DNA of 64,000 nt, from positions 3,757,501 to 3,821,500 of the forward strand of contig LR590468.1 in the NCBI GenBank assembly GCA_901472505.1, in the 5' to 3' direction. A program made the translations under genes and the position numbers. Shown here in pieces: positions 49,304 to 59,768 of the stretch. A model generated the notes under the pieces. That model saw only the letters and a program-made list of their open reading frames with translations, searched no databases and had not been told where the DNA came from. The DNA is from Proteus vulgaris (GTDB taxonomy: Bacteria; Pseudomonadota; Gammaproteobacteria; Enterobacterales; Enterobacteriaceae). The stretch's first letter is position 1. The number at the start of each line of letters is the position of its first letter.

Positions 49304-49447
49304 CATGATCTAATAATAATGAATTTAAAGAGAGATTAAATATATAACCTACCTATTTATTATCACCATATGATAATTCATATAATAATTATTATACAAT
49401 AGTAATTAATCTTTATTTAAATAGATTATATATTAAATTTTAAATTA

Positions 49448-49876
49448 TTAGTCATTTAATCTATTTATGTTTTTTTCCAATTTATGGATAGTGCCAATCA
49501 ATGTTTCAATTTCATCTCGTCGAATATCACCCAATATTTCTCGTCTCGTTTGCTCTATAACAGCATAAACTTCACTAATAAAAGGTTCAGATTCTTTTGT
49601 TAATTTTATACGTTTTGCCCTACGATCATTTGCACATGTATGTCGACATATCAGTTTTTTTTCTTCCAGTTGATCTAATGTTCTCACTAACGAAGGTTGC
49701 TCTATTCCTATCGCCTTAGCCAATTGAATTTGTGACTGCTCTGGCGGTAATTGACTAATGTTATACAAGGTGACCCAATGAGTTTGGGTTAATTTTAATG
49801 GTTTGAGACGATGATCAATTAAAGCACGCCATAATCGAACTAAACGCGCTAAATCAGCTCCTAATGTTGATTCCAC
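49448..49876 (-). CDS. slyA: Transcriptional regulator SlyA (MarR family)
   Basis: This 142-residue winged-helix regulator starts [20 protein letters not shown]. The recognition helix is in [20 protein letters not shown] (about 59-78) and the wing in [14 protein letters not shown]. SlyA counteracts H-NS silencing of envelope and virulence genes and responds to small phenolics such as salicylate. Length is near the E. coli 144. It is alone on the minus strand. A 450-base AT-rich region lies upstream. Confidence 0.95.
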   Translation of the reverse strand: MESTLGADLARLVRLWRALIDHRLKPLKLTQTHWVTLYNISQLPPEQSQIQLAKAIGIEQPSLVRTLDQLEEKKLICRHTCANDRRAKRIKLTKESEPFISEVYAVIEQTRREILGDIRRDEIETLIGTIHKLEKNINRLND

Positions 49877-50329
49877 TTATCTCTCCTTAATTAGCATTTT
49901 CAGTCAACTCATTGCAAAGTTTAGATATTCATTTTTAATACAATATTTGCCTACTCTTTTTAATTGAAATATTTACCTTTAATAACTAATGTAGTTATAT
50001 TCCTATTTATTAGATAAGTAATTATTTTCAAGACTTGATTAATCTATTTTCTTTCTGACAACGAAAGCCTATAAAGAATAACCTTGTTATAAAAACTAAT
50101 CTATATTTTTTTACATAATAATTATTATTATTTCACAACGAATATCTCAAAAAGAAAAAATATTATTATTTTCATATAATTACAGGGAAATAATCATCAG
50201 ATATCTTTTTAATCAATATAATTACATTAATAAAGAAAAAATAATAAACCAACTAACTATAATAAATAACAAAAATGAATAAAAATAATATTTAATTATT
50301 ACTTTAATATTAAAAAATAAGTTGAATAT
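49877..50329. other. AT-rich intergenic region between slyA and ydhL
   Basis: There are about 450 bases of very AT-rich sequence. In E. coli ydhIJK, sodC and ydhF occupy this interval; none is present here. It must include the slyA promoter. No small gene or terminator is evident. Confidence 0.4.
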
Positions 50330-50569
50330 TTAAAATAAATTAAGCTGTTCATTCTCTTTTTCTATTGTCAGTTTTGCCTTTTTTAACGTTCTTAAATAAC
50401 GTTGTTGACAAAGGCGTAATATATTTCTTTTATCTTGTGCGCCCATTGTTGACCAATTAAATCGTTCTTGTCGATTACGATAACACCCTATGCAATAGCC
50501 TTGTGCATTCATTTCGCAACGTCCAATACAAGGGCTAGGAATATCAAAAAATTCTAATTGATCTTGCAT
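50330..50569 (-). CDS. ydhL: DUF1289 (YdhL-like) small Cys-rich protein
   Basis: This 79-residue protein has the DUF1289 signature SPCIGRCEMNAQGYCIGCYR (about 12-31), whose four cysteines look like a metal or Fe-S site. It ends with a Lys/Glu-rich tail. It corresponds to the E. coli gene near nemR/gloA, though nemRA are absent here. Function unknown. It is divergent from gloA. Confidence 0.87.
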   Translation of the reverse strand: MQDQLEFFDIPSPCIGRCEMNAQGYCIGCYRNRQERFNWSTMGAQDKRNILRLCQQRYLRTLKKAKLTIEKENEQLNLF

Positions 50570-50752
50570 TTGATTTTCCCCCCCTATTGTTTGTTACTAT
50601 AGAGTATAGTTAATAGAGATATTATCTGCACAATACACCGATTGAACTGTTAACAGCGTAGTAAAATTGAACTTTAGGTCTCTAACGCGCTATAGTACTG
50701 CGCCATCAGTTTATCTGTGGGGTTTAATCATTAAAAAACACGAGAGGTTTAT

Positions 50753-51160
50753 ATGCGAGTACTTCATACCATGATTCGTGTAGGCGATTTACAGCGTTCT
50801 ATCGATTTTTATACCAAAGTTTTAGGTATGCAACTTCTACGCACTAGCGAGAATGAGGAATATAAATACTCGTTAGCTTTTGTTGGTTATGGTGATGAGA
50901 GCACGGGTGCGGTTATTGAATTAACCTATAACTGGGGCGTAAATAGCTATGAAATGGGAACAGCTTTTGGGCACGTTGCACTTGGTGTTGATGATGTTGC
51001 TGCAACTTGTGAAGCTATTCGTCAAGCGGGCGGTAATGTTACCCGCGATGCAGGCCCAGTAAAAGGAGGTTCAACTATTATTGCCTTTGTTGAAGATCCT
51101 GATGGGTATAAAATCGAACTCATCGAAAATAAAAGTGCAAGTCACGCACTAGGTAACTAA
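50753..51160 (+). CDS. gloA: Lactoylglutathione lyase (glyoxalase I)
   Basis: This 135-residue metalloenzyme converts the methylglyoxal-glutathione hemithioacetal to S-lactoylglutathione. Metal ligands are expected at His5 ([10 protein letters not shown]), Glu56 ([10 protein letters not shown]), His74 ([10 protein letters not shown]) and Glu122 (YKIELIEN). All are present. Length equals E. coli GloA (135). AGAGG precedes the ATG. rnt follows about 97 bases later, as in E. coli. Confidence 0.98.
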   Translation: MRVLHTMIRVGDLQRSIDFYTKVLGMQLLRTSENEEYKYSLAFVGYGDESTGAVIELTYNWGVNSYEMGTAFGHVALGVDDVAATCEAIRQAGGNVTRDAGPVKGGSTIIAFVEDPDGYKIELIENKSASHALGN

Positions 51161-51256
51161 TTTTTATTTAAACCAGAGAGATAACTCATTTATCTTTCTG
51201 GTCCTTGCTTATTATTAATTTCCGATATTTTCTTTTTATCGGATAAGTACAATTTG

Positions 51257-51895
51257 ATGCCTGAAATAAATAATCCCAATAAGCTTTGTAACCGTTTTCG
51301 AGGTTACTACCCTGTTGTTATTGATGTTGAGACAGGTGGATTTAATGCAAAAACAGATGGTTTACTTGAAATTGCCGCTATTACATTAAAAATGGATGAA
51401 CAAGGTTGGTTAAAACCTGATAACACGCTACATTTTCATGTCGCTCCTTTTGATGGTGCTAATCTAGAACCTGCCGCCTTAGAATTTACAGGCATTGATC
51501 CAACAAATCCACTTCGTGGTGCAGTCAGTGAATATGAAGCCTTGCATGCAATTTTTAAGATGGTACGCAAAGGAATGAAAGATGCTGATTGCAACCGTGC
51601 TATTATTGTGGCGCATAATGCAAATTTTGATCACAGCTTTGTAATGGCCGCAGCAGAACGTGCAAAGTTGAAACGAAACCCTTTTCACCCTTTTGCCACT
51701 TTTGATACAGCAGCATTAAGTGGATTAGTATTAGGGCAAACTATTTTAGCTAAAGCATGCATCACCGCAGGAATACCTTTTGATAGCAAACTAGCACATG
51801 GTGCGCTGTATGATACTAATCGTACATCATTACTTTTTTGTGAATTAGTTAATCGCTGGAAAAAACTCGGTGGATGGCCACTTCCAACACCTTGA
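51257..51895 (+). CDS. rnt: Ribonuclease T
   Basis: This 212-residue DEDDh exoribonuclease trims the 3' ends of tRNA, 5S and 23S rRNA. It shows motif [21 protein letters not shown] with catalytic Asp and Glu, then [12 protein letters not shown] (motif II) and [11 protein letters not shown] (motif III). Length is near E. coli RNase T (215). The ATG at 51257 follows a TTG at 51254, and the ATG is preferred. It is downstream of gloA, perhaps as one transcript, and ends before a bidirectional terminator. Confidence 0.97.
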   Translation: MPEINNPNKLCNRFRGYYPVVIDVETGGFNAKTDGLLEIAAITLKMDEQGWLKPDNTLHFHVAPFDGANLEPAALEFTGIDPTNPLRGAVSEYEALHAIFKMVRKGMKDADCNRAIIVAHNANFDHSFVMAAAERAKLKRNPFHPFATFDTAALSGLVLGQTILAKACITAGIPFDSKLAHGALYDTNRTSLLFCELVNRWKKLGGWPLPTP

Positions 51896-51925
51896 AACTT
51901 TCACAAATACCATATGAAGAACAGA

Positions 51926-51958
51926 AAAAAGCCAGTTCATTACTGAACTGGCTTTTCT
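51926..51958. terminator. Bidirectional terminator between rnt and grxD
   Basis: The stem AAAAGCCAGTTCA/TGAACTGGCTTTT has a TTAC loop, an A run on the left and CTTATT on the right. It serves convergent rnt and grxD. Confidence 0.92.
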
Positions 51959-52010
51959 TATTAAAACCTTAATAATTTTATACGTTCCACTAGGAAACAA
52001 TAAAAATCAA

Positions 52011-52352
52011 TTATTGTGCTTCTTCTTCACCACGGTATTTATCAGCAGTCTCTTTTAATAATTTTTGTAATTCACCACGCTGATACATTTCTAAAATGAT
52101 GTCACATCCGCCGACTAATTCACCATCTACCCATAATTGTGGGAAGGTAGGCCAATGTGCATATTTAGGCAATTCTGCACGAATATCGGGATTTTGTAGG
52201 ATATCAACATACGCAAAACGCTCACCACAAGCAGAGATAGCTTGAACTGCCTGAGCAGAAAAACCACAACTTGGTAATTTTGGTGAACCTTTCATGTATA
52301 AAATAATTGGGTTTTCATTGATCTGGCGTTCAATTTTTTCAATAGTCGTCAT
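52011..52352 (-). CDS. grxD: Monothiol glutaredoxin GrxD
   Basis: This 113-residue monothiol glutaredoxin has the CGFS motif (PSCGFSAQAVQAI, Cys near residue 29), the glutathione pocket WPTFPQLWVDGELVGGCDII and the usual C-terminus. It binds a [2Fe-2S] cluster between two monomers and passes it to Fe-S proteins. Length is as in E. coli (115). It is convergent with rnt. Confidence 0.97.
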   Translation of the reverse strand: MTTIEKIERQINENPIILYMKGSPKLPSCGFSAQAVQAISACGERFAYVDILQNPDIRAELPKYAHWPTFPQLWVDGELVGGCDIILEMYQRGELQKLLKETADKYRGEEEAQ

Positions 52353-52744
52353 TCGTAAGTCCTTACAACCTTTTAAATTCGATATGCTTTATATGGGGAA
52401 AACATGGAAGAAGAATACCACTTTATATCGGAAAGCTCTATATAAGTTTAGTTATCAATATAAAACAATAGGTTGCTGTTAAATCACGATCCTGTTGATA
52501 AGAAAACATAAAATAAAACATAAAAAGCAAATTAATACGTTAAAGATATTTATGAATGTGTCTATCGCATAATTAATTCGATCATGCATAACAAAAATAA
52601 AAAGCTTCAGTGAAAAGGCTTTTTATTTCGATTGAGAAAATACTCAGTACTCGAATCGATGGTTTAATTACATGAATTGCTACCCTCCAAAAAGGATCTA
52701 ATGTATATAAATGGGTTTGTTATAAATCCTAGTGAGTATTAATT
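52353..52744. other. Intergenic region grxD to TauE/SafE gene
   Basis: There are about 390 bases without a supported gene. It contains a bidirectional terminator-like hairpin at 52596-52629 (AATAAAAAGC/GCTTTTTATT). A second palindrome is TCGATTGAG with CTCGAATCGA (52627-52661). The 62-codon frame at 52294-52482 overlaps grxD antisense and is probably chance. Confidence 0.45.
52596..52629. terminator. Bidirectional terminator-like hairpin, no assigned gene
   Basis: AATAAAAAGC (52596-52605) pairs with GCTTTTTATT (52618-52627), with A and T tracts on both sides. The nearest upstream plus-strand gene is more than 700 bases away, so it could protect the transporter gene from read-through or end an unseen RNA. 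Confidence 0.55.
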
Positions 52745-53560
52745 ATGGACATGATTTTGCTGTTTCTTTTAGTGGGTTGTATCACTGGCTTTTTTGCTGG
52801 ACTACTTGGCATTGGAGGCGGTGCAATCATTGTTCCGGTGGTGATGTATGTGGTCAGTCAACAAGCTATCCCAACAGAGATGGTAATGAAAATTGCCTTA
52901 TCTACCTCATTTTCTGTCATCATATTTTCCACAGCATCTTCTGCGTATTCTCATAACAAACACAAAGCTATTTTGTGGGAGCAATTTCCCTTATTATCTC
53001 TCGGCACGATCATAGGTATGCTTGCAGGCACTTTTCTGGTACAAAAAATGTCAAACACGCTCTTACAGATCGTGTTCTGTATTTTCATGATATATACCAT
53101 TTATGGGTTATTAACTAAGAAGAAAGAATCTGAACGTATTGAAAATGTAAAAGATCCCATAGTTTCAAAACCAACCTTAACCCGTGGCGGCTCTTTAATT
53201 GGCTTTATATCCAGTTTTATTGGTATTGCTGGTGGCACGATTACCATTCCTCTTTTAAGCCATTGGGGATTTAATACACGTAAATGCATTGCAACTTCTT
53301 CTATGATTGGTGTCATTATTGCTTCAATAGGCACAACGATGGGGATTGTCTATGGCTGGAATAAAACAAATATTGATGATTATTACTTGGGTTTTATCTA
53401 TTTACCTGCCTTTATCGGAATAAGCATTACTAGCGTACTCTTCGCACCAGTCGGTGTTAAAGTTGCTTATCGACTTCCCATACTAAGAGTTCGCCAAATA
53501 TTTGCATTATTTCTATTTTTAGTCGTGGTGAAAATGATGTATACGCTTATTATAGAATAA
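52745..53560 (+). CDS. TauE/SafE family sulfite-exporter-like permease
   Basis: This 271-residue membrane protein has about eight hydrophobic segments and two half repeats. GFFAGLLGIGGGAIIVPVVM (about 12-31) and GFISSFIGIAGGTITIPLLS (about 149-168) are the paired glycine-rich TauE motifs. Family members export sulfite, sulfoacetate or related organosulfur anions; the substrate here is unknown. It is a single gene lying upstream of sodB with about 290 bases between them. Confidence 0.88.
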   Translation: MDMILLFLLVGCITGFFAGLLGIGGGAIIVPVVMYVVSQQAIPTEMVMKIALSTSFSVIIFSTASSAYSHNKHKAILWEQFPLLSLGTIIGMLAGTFLVQKMSNTLLQIVFCIFMIYTIYGLLTKKKESERIENVKDPIVSKPTLTRGGSLIGFISSFIGIAGGTITIPLLSHWGFNTRKCIATSSMIGVIIASIGTTMGIVYGWNKTNIDDYYLGFIYLPAFIGISITSVLFAPVGVKVAYRLPILRVRQIFALFLFLVVVKMMYTLIIE

Positions 53561-53853
53561 GCAATTCAAAGAAATATTTTGAAAAAAGCAAAATTATTTT
53601 CTTTTATTACTGTCAATTTTTACTACTTTACGAGTCACCTCGCGGGATATACTCTTATGAGTATTACTAATCTATATGGCTTATAATTATAGATAAAAGA
53701 TATTTAGCTGTTATTTCAGCAGATTTTTGTTAAAATAATTAGCAAAATAGTAACAACTTAGTAATTCATTTGCCTCATTTTATCAATTCAGATGATTATG
53801 ATGAAATGATTTCAGGCACAAAACCCGAAATAGATAGTATAAAGGAGTACGCA

Positions 53854-54432
53854 ATGTCTTTCGAATTACCAAAATTACCTTATGCGTTAGATGCTCTTGA
53901 GCCACACATCTCTAAAGAAACATTAGAATACCACTATGGTAAACATCACCAAACCTATGTAACCAACTTAAACAACTTGGTTAAAGGCACTGATTTAGAA
54001 AACAAATCTTTAGAAGAAATTATCAAATCTACAGATGGCGGGATCTTCAATAACGCAGCCCAAGTATGGAATCACACTTTCTATTGGAACTGTTTAGCAC
54101 CAAATGCAGGTGGCGCACCAACAGGTAAAATTGCTGATGCTATCAACAAAGCATTTGGCTCTTTCGAAGAGTTCAAAAAGCAATTTAACGATGCAGCGGC
54201 GAAAAACTTCGGTTCTGGTTGGACTTGGTTAGTTAAAAAAGCTGACGGCTCTGTCGCTATTGTTAACACATCTAATGCAGCAACCCCCGTTTCAGGTGCA
54301 GATAAACCACTGTTAACTGTAGACGTATGGGAACATGCTTACTACATCGACTACCGCAATGCGCGTGTTAAATACTTAGAAGAGTTCTGGGCTCTGGTTA
54401 ACTGGTCATTTGTTGAAGCTAACCTAGCTTAA
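53854..54432 (+). CDS. sodB: Superoxide dismutase [Fe]
   Basis: This 192-residue enzyme dismutates superoxide in the cytoplasm. Metal ligands are His27 ([11 protein letters not shown]), His74 (WNHTFYWNC), Asp and His in [14 protein letters not shown]. Gln in AAQVWNHTF fits the iron-type enzyme. The ATG at 53854 follows AAAGGAG; the in-frame TTG at 53770 is rejected. The bases GCAATGTC across the start exactly complement GACATTGC in the RyhB RNA of this window, the same site used in E. coli, so iron-starvation repression is expected. Confidence 0.98.
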   Translation: MSFELPKLPYALDALEPHISKETLEYHYGKHHQTYVTNLNNLVKGTDLENKSLEEIIKSTDGGIFNNAAQVWNHTFYWNCLAPNAGGAPTGKIADAINKAFGSFEEFKKQFNDAAAKNFGSGWTWLVKKADGSVAIVNTSNAATPVSGADKPLLTVDVWEHAYYIDYRNARVKYLEEFWALVNWSFVEANLA

Positions 54433-54486
54433 TTGAGCTTGATTATCAAAGGTGAGTGATTGCAATTCATTTTTGGTGACAAAATA

Positions 54487-54513
54487 ACAAAGGGCCTTGG
54501 GCCCTTTGTTATA
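54487..54513. terminator. Terminator after sodB
   Basis: The GC-rich stem AACAAAGGGCC/GGCCCTTTGTT has a 3-base loop. It lies 54 bases after sodB and can also serve the convergent ynhF. Confidence 0.78.
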
Positions 54514-54569
54514 TTCAGATATTCGATAATCTATTATTTAAATTGATCGGATATTTTATAAAACAGTGA

Positions 54570-54653
54570 TTAGAACAACATAGTTGAAAATAAAACGATC
54601 ATAACAAGCGCTGCGACTGCTGTGCTCAAACCAAATTTCAGATCCGTATCCAT
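54570..54653 (-). CDS. ynhF: YnhF-type 27-residue membrane protein
   Basis: This is a tiny frame, too short for most gene finders. It reads MDTDLKFGLSTAVAALVMIV followed by LFSTMLF. The N-terminus matches E. coli YnhF (MSTDLKF...), as do the single transmembrane helix and the location between sodB and purR. GGGAG lies 8 bases upstream of the ATG at 54653. E. coli YnhF is a 29-residue inner-membrane protein of unknown role. Confidence 0.88.
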   Translation of the reverse strand: MDTDLKFGLSTAVAALVMIVLFSTMLF

Positions 54654-54921
54654 CTATATCTCCCTCAATATGATTATAATACACGTTATTAACCATAACC
54701 TTACCATGGTTAAATATTATCACATATCAAAATTTGCTAAAATAGCGACCAGTGCACAATTTATAACATTGATTAATACTTTCACTTTTGAGCTAGATCA
54801 TACAAAATTCATAGCTAATCGCTAAATTATTGCCAGTGTTTGCCCTATGTATGACTATACTGGCAGTTAAACCACAAAATTAGATAAAAGAGACCAATGA
54901 AGGTCAGGAGTTTTCCACACC

Positions 54922-55947
54922 ATGGCAACAATAAAAGACGTGGCAAAACGCGCAGGCGTATCAACCACGACTGTTTCTCATGTGATCAACAAAACACGTT
55001 TTGTTGCTGAGAACACACGGGCAGCAGTTTGGGCCGCTATAAAAGAATTAAATTATTCGCCTAGTGCCGTTGCGCGTAGTTTGAAAGTTAATCACACCAA
55101 ATCCATTGGCCTGTTAGCCACGTCCAGTGAAGCTCCTTACTTTGCTGAGGTGATTGAAGCAGTTGAAAACAGTTGTTATAGCAAAGGCTATACACTGATT
55201 TTATGTAATTCACATAATAATCTTGATAAACAAAAAGCCTATTTAGCGATGTTGGCACAAAAACGCGTTGATGGATTATTAGTGATGTGTTCTGAATATC
55301 CCGATCACCTTCTGACTCTTTTAGAAGGCTATCGTAATATTCCCATGGTTGTCATGGATTGGGGTAAAGCTCGTGGCGACTTTACAGACACCATTATCGA
55401 TAACGCTTTTCATGGTGGTTATATCGCAGGCCGTTACCTTATCGAACGAGGTCATCGTGATATTGGTATTATTCCTGGGCCATTAGAACGCAATACTGGT
55501 GGTGGTCGTCTACAAGGCTTTTTAAAAGCGATGGAAGAAGCCAAGATCACAGTAAAAGATGAATGGATTGTACAAGGTGACTTTGAGCCTGAGTCAGGTT
55601 ATAAAGCGATGTATCAAATGTTAAATCAAAAACAACGCCCTACTGCTGTTTTTTGTGGCGGTGATGTTATGGCAATGGGCGCAATCTGTGCGGCTGATGA
55701 GCTAGGTTTACGTGTTCCTTTCGATATTTCAATTGTGGGTTACGATAATATTCGTAATGCACGTTATTTTACCCCAGCATTAACCACAGTCCACCAGCCC
55801 AAAGAACGCTTAGGTCAGATGGCCTTATCAATGTTACTTGATCGCATTGTTAACAAACGAGAAGACGCTCAAACAATCGAAGTACACCCTCGATTAGTCG
55901 AGCGCCGTTCAGTTGCTGATGGTCCTTTTATCGACTATCGTCGCTAA
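54922..55947 (+). CDS. purR: HTH-type purine repressor PurR
   Basis: This 341-residue LacI-family repressor has the DNA-binding domain [20 protein letters not shown] (1-20), hinge helix [11 protein letters not shown] (about 47-57) and a periplasmic-binding-protein-like corepressor domain for hypoxanthine or guanine (about 60-341). Length equals E. coli PurR (341). It represses purine synthesis. It lies next to punR and punC, which handle purine nucleosides. No PurR operator was found upstream by eye. Confidence 0.97.
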   Translation: MATIKDVAKRAGVSTTTVSHVINKTRFVAENTRAAVWAAIKELNYSPSAVARSLKVNHTKSIGLLATSSEAPYFAEVIEAVENSCYSKGYTLILCNSHNNLDKQKAYLAMLAQKRVDGLLVMCSEYPDHLLTLLEGYRNIPMVVMDWGKARGDFTDTIIDNAFHGGYIAGRYLIERGHRDIGIIPGPLERNTGGGRLQGFLKAMEEAKITVKDEWIVQGDFEPESGYKAMYQMLNQKQRPTAVFCGGDVMAMGAICAADELGLRVPFDISIVGYDNIRNARYFTPALTTVHQPKERLGQMALSMLLDRIVNKREDAQTIEVHPRLVERRSVADGPFIDYRR

Positions 55948-55969
55948 GACTTATTCAGAACGCCGATTT

Positions 55970-56873
55970 CTAGCGAAGCCATTCCTCATTTAAGGTTTGG
56001 CTATCTCCAAGATAATCTAACAGCCACGTTAAAGCGGGCGATTCACTCTTATCGACCCACGTCAGACAGCATGGGCTGTCTGGCAATGGCTGTGCGAGGG
56101 TTAAAGTAACTAGCTTACCCTGGGCTATCAATGGTTCAGCACGATGCCAAGGCACCATCCCCTACACATAATCCCGCTAATAAACATTCAAGCCCCATAT
56201 CCCAGGTTGGTACAACCATTCTACGTTGATTATTTAATGCCCAAGTATCCCGCTTGGGTAAACTGCGTGATGTATCCTCTAAACATAAACTAGGATAAGG
56301 TCGCATTTCGTCATCCGTTAATGGATGTTGTGCTTTAGCTAAAGGGTGATCAACGTGGCAAACACAGCGCCAAGGCATAAATCCCATATCCCTAAAACTA
56401 TAACGTTCACCAATCGGTGAAGCTCTTGTCGCACCAATAGCTAAATCAACACGACCATTCACTAAAGAGTCCCACACTCCATTAAATACTTCTGGGTAGA
56501 CATACAACTCAATATCAGGAAAATGGCGATAGAAATCGAGAATAAGTTGTTGTGTTCTTTCAGGTTTAACAATGCCATCAACTGCTATACTAAATTGACC
56601 GCGCCACCCATTAGAAACTTGTTGACAAAGATGTCGAGTGTCATTCATTTTTTTGATAACAGATCGCGCTTCTTTGATAAAAATTTTACCTGCATCAGTT
56701 AATTCCACATCACGATGACGACGCTCAAACAAAGGAACAGCAAGCCATTCCTCTAATTGTCGAACAGTGTAACTAACAGCGGAGGGCACTCTGTGCAATT
56801 CTTGAGCAGCGGAGCTAAAACTTCCCGTTCTGGCGACTGCATCAACAACTTCTAAAGAGTATTCTGACCACAT
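55970..56873 (-). pseudogene. punR: LysR-type regulator PunR, one frameshift
   Basis: The minus strand encodes a LysR regulator from the ATG at 56873 (MWSEYSLEVVDAVARTGSFS). The HTH is in SSAAQELHRVPSAVSYTVRQ (about 20-39) and the effector domain follows. The frame breaks after LAGLCVGD near 56158 and resumes as MVPWHRAEPLIAQGKLVTLT, with the conserved end CCLTWVDKSESPALTWLLDY. The run GTAGGGGATGG needs one G fewer. Repair gives 300 residues, as expected for PunR (YdhB). PunR activates the divergent purine nucleoside transporter punC in E. coli. Either an indel error or a disrupted gene. Confidence 0.9.
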
Positions 56874-56991
56874 AGCATTTATTCCTTTGAAAATTTTTCA
56901 CAGCATTAACCAAATATTCCCGTTTCACAAGTAAAATAAGTCTTCGTTACAATACCTAAAATGTTCTACATCACATAGCATAGAAAACAAA

Positions 56992-58211
56992 ATGAATTCT
57001 AAAACATCCACACAATCAAAAACACCTATGAGCTTTATGGTGTACCTAGCAGGTTTGAGTATGTTAGGTTACTTAGCTATTGATATGTATTTACCTGCAT
57101 TTGGGTATGATGCAACGTGAACTCTCTATCAGTGAAGGTGCTATTAGTAATAGCTTAAGTATCTTCTTATTTGGTTTTGCTGTTGCTCAATTACTTTGGG
57201 GACCACTTTCTGACAAAGTGGGTCGTAAACCTATTCTTCTTATCGGTTTAGGTCTTTTCGCTTTAGGCTGTCTTGGCATGCTGTGGGTTGAAAGTGCAAC
57301 CGGCTTGCTTGCTATGCGCTTCCTACAAGCTTTCGGTGTCTGTTCTGCTGCTGTTATTTGGCAAGCACTTGTTATTGACCGTTTTGATGAATCTCGCGCT
57401 CAGCACGTTTTTGCTCTAATAATGCCACTCGTTGCATTATCACCAGCATTGGCGCCTTTAATCGGTGCATCGTTGTTAAATCATGGTGGCTGGCGCATGA
57501 TTTTTATGCTGTTAATGGCGGTGACGCTGGTATTAATGCTACCTACATTAATGTTAAAAAAACATTAAACAAAAATCAGTCACAGAAGCAAATCAATCTT
57601 CTGCTTCATTTATAACTTTACTAAAATCTCCGCTCTACACAGGTAACGTATTAGTTTACGCTTCTTGTAGTGCTGGTTTCTTTGCTTGGTTAGCTGGCTC
57701 ACCAATCATTCTTGAGAAGATGGGTTATTCACCACAGGATATCGGTTTAAGCTATATTCCACAAACTATTGCATTTATGGTCGGCGGTTATGGTTGTCGT
57801 ATTTTACTGTCAAAAATAACGGGTAAGACATTATTACCGCTTCTGTTAATAGGTTATGCCGTTAGCATGACTGCGTTATATCTTGTTGCTAAATTTACTG
57901 AGCCAACACTAACCACGATCTTAATTCCATTCTGTATTATGGCTGCAATGAATGGTGCATCTTATCCGATTGCTGTCTCTAATGCTTTATCGGCTTATCC
58001 TGAAATCAGTGGTAAAGCTGCCGCATTACAAAATGCGCTTCAACTGGGTCTTTGTAGCTTAGCAAGTTTTATCGTGTCTGCATTTATCAGCCAGCAACCT
58101 CTGATTAACACCACCGCAATTATGGCGTTAACGGCACTCCCAATGGCAGTTGGTTACTTTATTCAGCGTAATAAATCCGTTACCAAACACACAGTTCAAA
58201 CAGTAGAATAA
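56992..58211 (+). pseudogene. punC: Purine nucleoside MFS transporter PunC, two frameshifts
   Basis: The start is ATG 56992 (MNSKTSTQSKTPMSFMVYLA). The frame leaves after [11 protein letters not shown] near 57102 and resumes [20 protein letters not shown]. It stops at 57568 after LMLKKH and continues after the A7 run at 57556-57562 as [13 protein letters not shown], then SCSAGFFAWLAGSPIILEKM to 58211. Removing one G from GGGTATG and one A from A7 yields 405 residues (E. coli 403) with 12 helices and the MFS loop [10 protein letters not shown]. It is divergent from punR, its activator. The two breaks and one in punR again lie in homopolymers. Confidence 0.9.
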
Positions 58212-58239
58212 TTACCTTCTCTATTTTAAGAATTATCTT

Positions 58240-58277
58240 AAAAGGGCCTTTTTATAAAAAATGGCCCTTTTATTTTC
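58240..58277 (+). terminator. Terminator after punC
   Basis: The stem AAAAGGGCC/GGCCCTTTT (58240-58248 and 58263-58271) is followed by ATTTTCT, 28 bases after the punC stop. Confidence 0.85.
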
Positions 58278-58517
58278 TAGAGAAAAACAATTCACATCTC
58301 TATACTTACCTGTACGTTGTAATAGCGTTTTATTTATTTTTCTTTCGGATTTTGAGGCATTAAACAGATTATTAGCTGATTATGTCAGATTAGTCGTCTT
58401 ATTAATTCTATTCGTTCAATCACTATTGAACACAATATCATTTTAATACTGTCAATCTGTGCACATCCTTTCTTAACTTTATGCCTCAAAACCCGCTTAG
58501 TTTACGCCGGAGAGTAT
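58278..58517. other. Leader region of cfa
   Basis: This 240-base interval holds the cfa promoters and leader. E. coli cfa has a long, small-RNA-regulated leader; I cannot assign sites here. The ribosome site GGAGAG is at 58509-58514. The 61-codon frame at 58261-58446 overlaps the punC terminator and is rejected. Confidence 0.4.
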
Positions 58518-59673
58518 ATGAGTACATCTTGTGTAGAAGAAGGCCGAAAGACCTCCAATGATCCTTACGAAAGGATCGCTATAGAACTATTAACTCACGC
58601 AGATATTCGAGTCAATGGCTCAGAACCTTATGATATTCAGGTTCACAATCAAAATTTTTATAAAAGAGTATTGCAACAAGGCTCATTAGGTCTCGGTGAA
58701 AGCTATATGGACGGCTGGTGGGATTGTGAACGACTTGATATATTCTTTCATAAAGTATTACGTGCAGGTCTTGAAAATAAACTTCCGCAAAACCTGCGTG
58801 ATATCTTAAAAATTGCAACAGCCCGCCTTTTTAATTTACAAACACAAAAAACGTGCATGGATGGTTGGTAAAGAGCATTACGATCTCGGTAATGATTTAT
58901 TTACAGCTATGCTTGATCCAAATATGCAATATTCCTGTGGTTACTGGAAAGATGCAGATAACTTAGCGCAAGCTCAAGAACATAAATTAGATCTTATTTG
59001 CCGAAAATTAGATTTAAAACCTGGTATGACTTTACTCGATATCGGTTGTGGTTGGGGTGGACTTGCTGCTTACGCAGCAAAACATTTTGGTGTTTCTGTT
59101 ACTGGTGTCACTATCTCTGTTGAACAACAGAAATTAGCGCAAGCACGATGTGAAGGACTTGATGTTAATATCATTTTAGAAGACTACCGCGATTTACATG
59201 AACAATTTGATCGCATCGTTTCTGTCGGCATGTTTGAACACGTTGGCCCCAAAAATTATGCAACTTACTTTGATGTCGTTCGTCGGAATTTAAAAGAAGA
59301 TGGTCTGTTTTTACTCCATACCATTGGATCTAATCGCGATAAAGTGAATGTAGATAGTTGGATAAGTAAATATATCTTTCCTAATGGTTGCTTGCCGTCA
59401 ATTCAAAAAATTGCACATGCCATGGAAAGTAAGTTTGTGATGGAAGATTGGCACAATTTTGGTGCGGATTACGATAAAACGTTAATGGCATGGTATCAGC
59501 GTTTTTTAGCCTGTTGGCCAGATATTGAATCAAATTACACACCGCGTTTTAAACGTATGTTTAGTTATTATCTGAATGCCTGTGCGGGTGCATTTCGAGC
59601 CAGAGATATTCAATTATGGCAAATCATGTTAAGCCCTAAAGGGCAAATTGGTGGTTTACAGATCCCTCGTTGA
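58518..59673 (+). pseudogene. cfa: Cyclopropane-fatty-acyl-phospholipid synthase, one frameshift
   Basis: The frame from ATG 58518 (MSTSCVEEGRKTSND) encodes the N-terminal domain to LFNLQTQK near 58850. The continuation KRAWMVGKEHYDLGNDLF and the methyltransferase domain, with SAM site LLDIGCGWGGLAAYAAKHFG, lie in the next frame. The run CAAAAAACG has six A where five would keep the frame. Repair gives 384 residues (E. coli 382). Cfa methylates unsaturated phospholipid chains, increasing acid and stress tolerance. The N-terminal break would abolish the enzyme if real. A terminator follows. Confidence 0.93.
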
Positions 59674-59689
59674 TTTTTCTTAAAGACAA

Positions 59690-59725
59690 AAAAAGCCAGT
59701 TTAATAAATCAACTGGCTTTTTCTT
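59690..59725. terminator. Bidirectional terminator between cfa and ribE
   Basis: The stem AAAAAGCCAGTT/AACTGGCTTTTT, loop of eight bases, has an A run on the left and TCTTT on the right. It lies between convergent cfa and ribE. Confidence 0.9.
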
Positions 59726-59768
59726 TAATCTGAGTTAATGCAAATAATACTAATAATTAATAATGTGA

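Noticed and set aside
54660..54921. PurR autoregulatory operator upstream of purR
   Set aside because: No sequence resembling ACGCAAACGTTTGCGT was found by eye.
58261..58446. 61-codon frame upstream of cfa
   Set aside because: Begins within the punC terminator hairpin and lacks a ribosome site.
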